From Hygrophila difformis (Eukaryota; Streptophyta; Magnoliopsida; Lamiales; Acanthaceae), in the NCBI GenBank assembly GCA_030278955.1, contig JAOANR010000002.1, positions 24,166,057 through 24,230,056 of the forward strand: a stretch of DNA of 64,000 bases, written 5' to 3'. Shown here one piece after another: positions 61,430 to 64,000 of the stretch; the stretch's first letter is position 1; the number at the start of each line of letters is the position of its first letter. The notes beneath the pieces were generated by a model that did not search any database, was not told the origin of the DNA, and saw nothing but the letters and a program-made list of their open reading frames with translations. The position numbers and the translations under genes are program-made.

Positions 61430-64000
61430 TGTAACACCCCGGATTTGATGACCCAGGCCGGGATGCCACCGCCACACCTCCCTAGCAAGACACGGATTCT
61501 CCGAGCTTGCTAAAGAGATGCAAGGCTATGAGTATTGGAAAAAGTTTTAAAAAGAAGTCCGGAATTTGCTTAAAATAATAATATAACATCATCCTCACAT
61601 GTAATAATAATAACAATAATAAATTTGCAGCGGAAATTTAAAGGTAGGGCCACCATGGCCAAAACTCGGGTTAACAAGTCCGTATGCAAGTTATGTAAAA
61701 TAAATAACTAAATGTCCAAAGTGATCCCCCGATGCATGATCATTCTCCGTACTCTGTAATAGAAAAAAAAATGAACAACGGGTTTTATCAGTATATAAAA
61801 TACTGAGTAAGTTAATCCCTAACAAAACAATTAAGGGGTTACATGTTGTTTAATTAAAAGTTAGACTTTTTATGCATATTAAAATTAATTTAAAATTTAT
61901 AGGTTACTTGCACCGGAAAGACATGGTTATTATATAAGACTAGAATATGAAATTTAAGCATCACTTAAATGTATAATTTAAAAGCATGATAAATAAATAT
62001 AATTTAATTAAATACACACGCACAAGTCTTTTAGTATTTTATCCCGATGACTAAGAAGAGGACACCACACAAGGGTGATCACTAACCAGGCAATCTCAAT
62101 AATCATAATCAGTTAGCCGGTGAACCGGCGGCCGCAGCCATATCAGTATTGACTGCTGTTTTGGCTAGCCATGTATCTCGATTGCCATTTTGGCAAACCG
62201 TGTGTATCGATTGCCATTTTGGCAAGCCGTGTGTTTCGATTGCCATTTTGGCAAGCCGTGTGTATCTACTGTCAATATGACAGGCATGTATATCAACTGT
62301 CGTCTGACAGGCTTTTCAAGCGGTAGAAACTGACACTCGGGTAGGCCGTGTATTTCTCACAACCGTTTTGGCAGGCCATGTACACAACTGTCGTTTTGGC
62401 ATAATAAGGAGATCACTAACGACGCAATCTCAGATAGTAGGGAGACCACTAACGAGGCAGTCTCAAAATAATGATAGCATGAAGATCGGCTCAGCCTAGT
62501 GAACGGGATTTTTCGAAAGTTCATATTTCAATGTTTACAAAATATTCGATATCGCGTTTCGTAGTTCGAGTTTTCTCAAGTTCGAAAAATCCGATTCGAC
62601 ACAGTTTACGCCTTTCTTAATTAAAAATTCATCTTTTAACCAAAAATTCTAAAATTTACACAGTAGCTTGAGAACACACATACAAACAACTTTTATGTTT
62701 TAAGTTTTTGGAAATAAGGTTTCGAAGTGAGTCAAATTTCGAGTTCTTTACAAAAGGGGATTTCTGTCCAAAGGACTGATTCCGACACAGTTTCGTGCAA
62801 CGCCGATTAAAAATTCATTTTAAAACCAACTGGTCCGAAATTTTTACAGGATGTACATGACACCTTAATGAACAACTTTCATGTTTTCAAATTTTGGAAA
62901 TAATGAGTTTTAGATGTTCAAAAATCGACACCAAAACGCTGCATACGCGCGGATTCAAAAATCGGTTTATAACAGGTTCTGAAATCGTCCGTTTTGACAT
63001 ATCAAATGAACTCCAAAATTCATGAAATTTTATATGCATAATCTAGACACAATTATCTACAACTTTTGTGTATTAATGCAAAGTTGAATCGATCTAAAAA
63101 TGGGTGAAAAATATGCATGAAGTCGAGTCAATAAATCTGTCCAGATTTCAAACGTTCGGTTTTATTACAGAAACTTTACAGGACGTTTTGGGATATCAAA
63201 TCTTTATGTCAATGGCTGAAATTTGAACACAAGGTAGATTAGAGTCTTATGAACAAAATCTATGTTGAAACGTTTTTGGTTTGAATTCCGAAGGTCGGGT
63301 TTTAGGCGAGTTTCTAAAATTGGACGAAAATAGGGTTTTTGAAAACCGATTTTAGTTACGTGTCTAGATCTTAAGTTTTAAACGACAATTAACCACAAAA
63401 ATTGAAGAGTAAGGTCTTAACTTACTTAGTTAGAGAATAGAGTTGCTGTAAGGGATTTCCGGGCGTCCTAAGTTCGCGACGAACGGCCAACTTCTCCCAT
63501 TGCTTTTTGTTCGTCCCCCGACATGAAATCGTAGCAAAGGAGAGGATGTTAGATTTCGAGTTTTTAAGTTTTATGGACGAACTAAACACTATACCATAAC
63601 TTACCAGGGGTCTAGAAGGCAAGGGCTTTGTCCCGTTTGCCCCGTCGTCGCCGGAATACTCGCCGGAAAGTGGTCTTGAAGAGTTTTTGGCTTGGAGAGG
63701 AAGAACGAGGGGAAAGACTTGTGTTTTTCTCTGAGATTATGGATGAGGACGCCCCAATACTCTCTTTTAGCCTTTCCTAAGGCTGTGATCCGGTTGCCAT
63801 TGATAGGGTCGGAATTTTGGCAAGAAAATCACCATGGAAGGAAAGTTTACACATCCTGCACCTCTGGCGCGGTGGTGACGCGCACGTACAGGGATGTCCG
63901 CGCGGAGCACGCGCGACGCGTCTCCTCCTTCCGCGCAGTGGCCGCTCGGCGGTGCGCGGAGAGCGCTTTGCGGCCGGACCGGCCGGTTCGGCGGTCCGCG
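61430..64000 (+). mobile_element. LTR-like repeat, copy B (TGTAACACCCC family), continues past the window
   Basis: Starts TGTAACACCCCGGATTTGAT inside duplicated block 2. It aligns with 47839 onward through CCGGCGGCCGCAGCC (62126). Farther on it has a hairpin minisatellite (62179-62400), a long non-coding stretch with repeated AAAATTCAT/TTTTAGAAT-type words, and a very GC-rich end (63850-64000, CGCGCGGAGCACGCGCG). I see no gene in it; the 66-codon frame at 63622-63422 lacks any support. Confidence 0.6.
62179..62265. repeat. 29-bp minisatellite with internal hairpin
   Basis: Three units start CGATTGCCATTTTGGCAA at 62179, 62208 and 62237. Each holds TGCC-ATTTT-GGCA. Diverged units continue to about 62400 (CTGTC-AATAT-GACAG, CTGTC-GTC-TGACAG). 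Confidence 0.85.

Noticed and set aside
47839..64000. One giant element with copy A and copy B as its LTR pair
   Set aside because: A and B are strongly diverged, the interior lies in mixed orientations, and B interrupts a duplicated block, so they look like separate insertions.

Overview
The window is nuclear DNA of a flowering plant, most likely a dicot. Genes have many short exons with GT..AG introns, the intergenic DNA is AT-rich, and plant transposon families fill most of the space. I cannot name the species. Two host genes look intact. The 3' part of a DENN (AEX-3) domain gene lies on the + strand (69-4880, 15 exons visible). A complete 24-exon gene on the - strand (47035 to 26002) encodes the PAF1-complex subunit CTR9 (Arabidopsis VIP6/ELF8). 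Its predicted length is 1,093 aa and every exon phase agrees.

Between the two genes are three insertions. A 611-bp non-autonomous Mutator-like element (MULE) lies at 5374-5984. A 5.6-kb Ty1/Copia element lies at 6044-11670, with similar LTRs but a broken coding region. An 11.9-kb Ulp1-carrying MULE lies at 12770-24694, bounded by a perfect 9-bp target duplication (ATAAAAGAA). It holds, all on the - strand, a FAR1/MURA-type transposase (frameshifted), a multi-exon Ulp1 (C48) protease-like gene (in-frame stop, catalytic Asp replaced by Asn), and two small genes of unknown function. Every non-coding part of it is seeded with a short motif, TCGCTGAAA. The motif also fills the 611-bp element, so the two are family members.

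The CTR9 introns and promoter have collected many small insertions: a tRNA-derived SINE with an 11-bp target duplication, a 1.06-kb solo LTR with a 5-bp duplication, a 534-bp MULE-type MITE with a 9-bp duplication (a second copy sits beside the big MULE), and four Stowaway-like MITEs. A relic of a PPR gene lies just past the CTR9 stop codon.

From about 47.8 kb to the end the window is nested Ty3/Gypsy DNA. An Athila-type gag-pol reading frame (55594 to 49616, - strand, two in-frame stops) has a tRNA-type primer-binding site next to it. Around it are two copies of a TGTAACACCCC-starting LTR family (47839 and 61430), a duplicated block of about 1 kb (57.4-58.4 kb and 60.5-61.4 kb), and three clusters of TCGCGGAAC-type hairpin repeats whose arms vary together. 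The most unusual features are the dispersed TCGCTGAAA motif, a 510-bp intron bounded by a 42-nt direct repeat that carries both splice sites, and the compensatory hairpin arrays.
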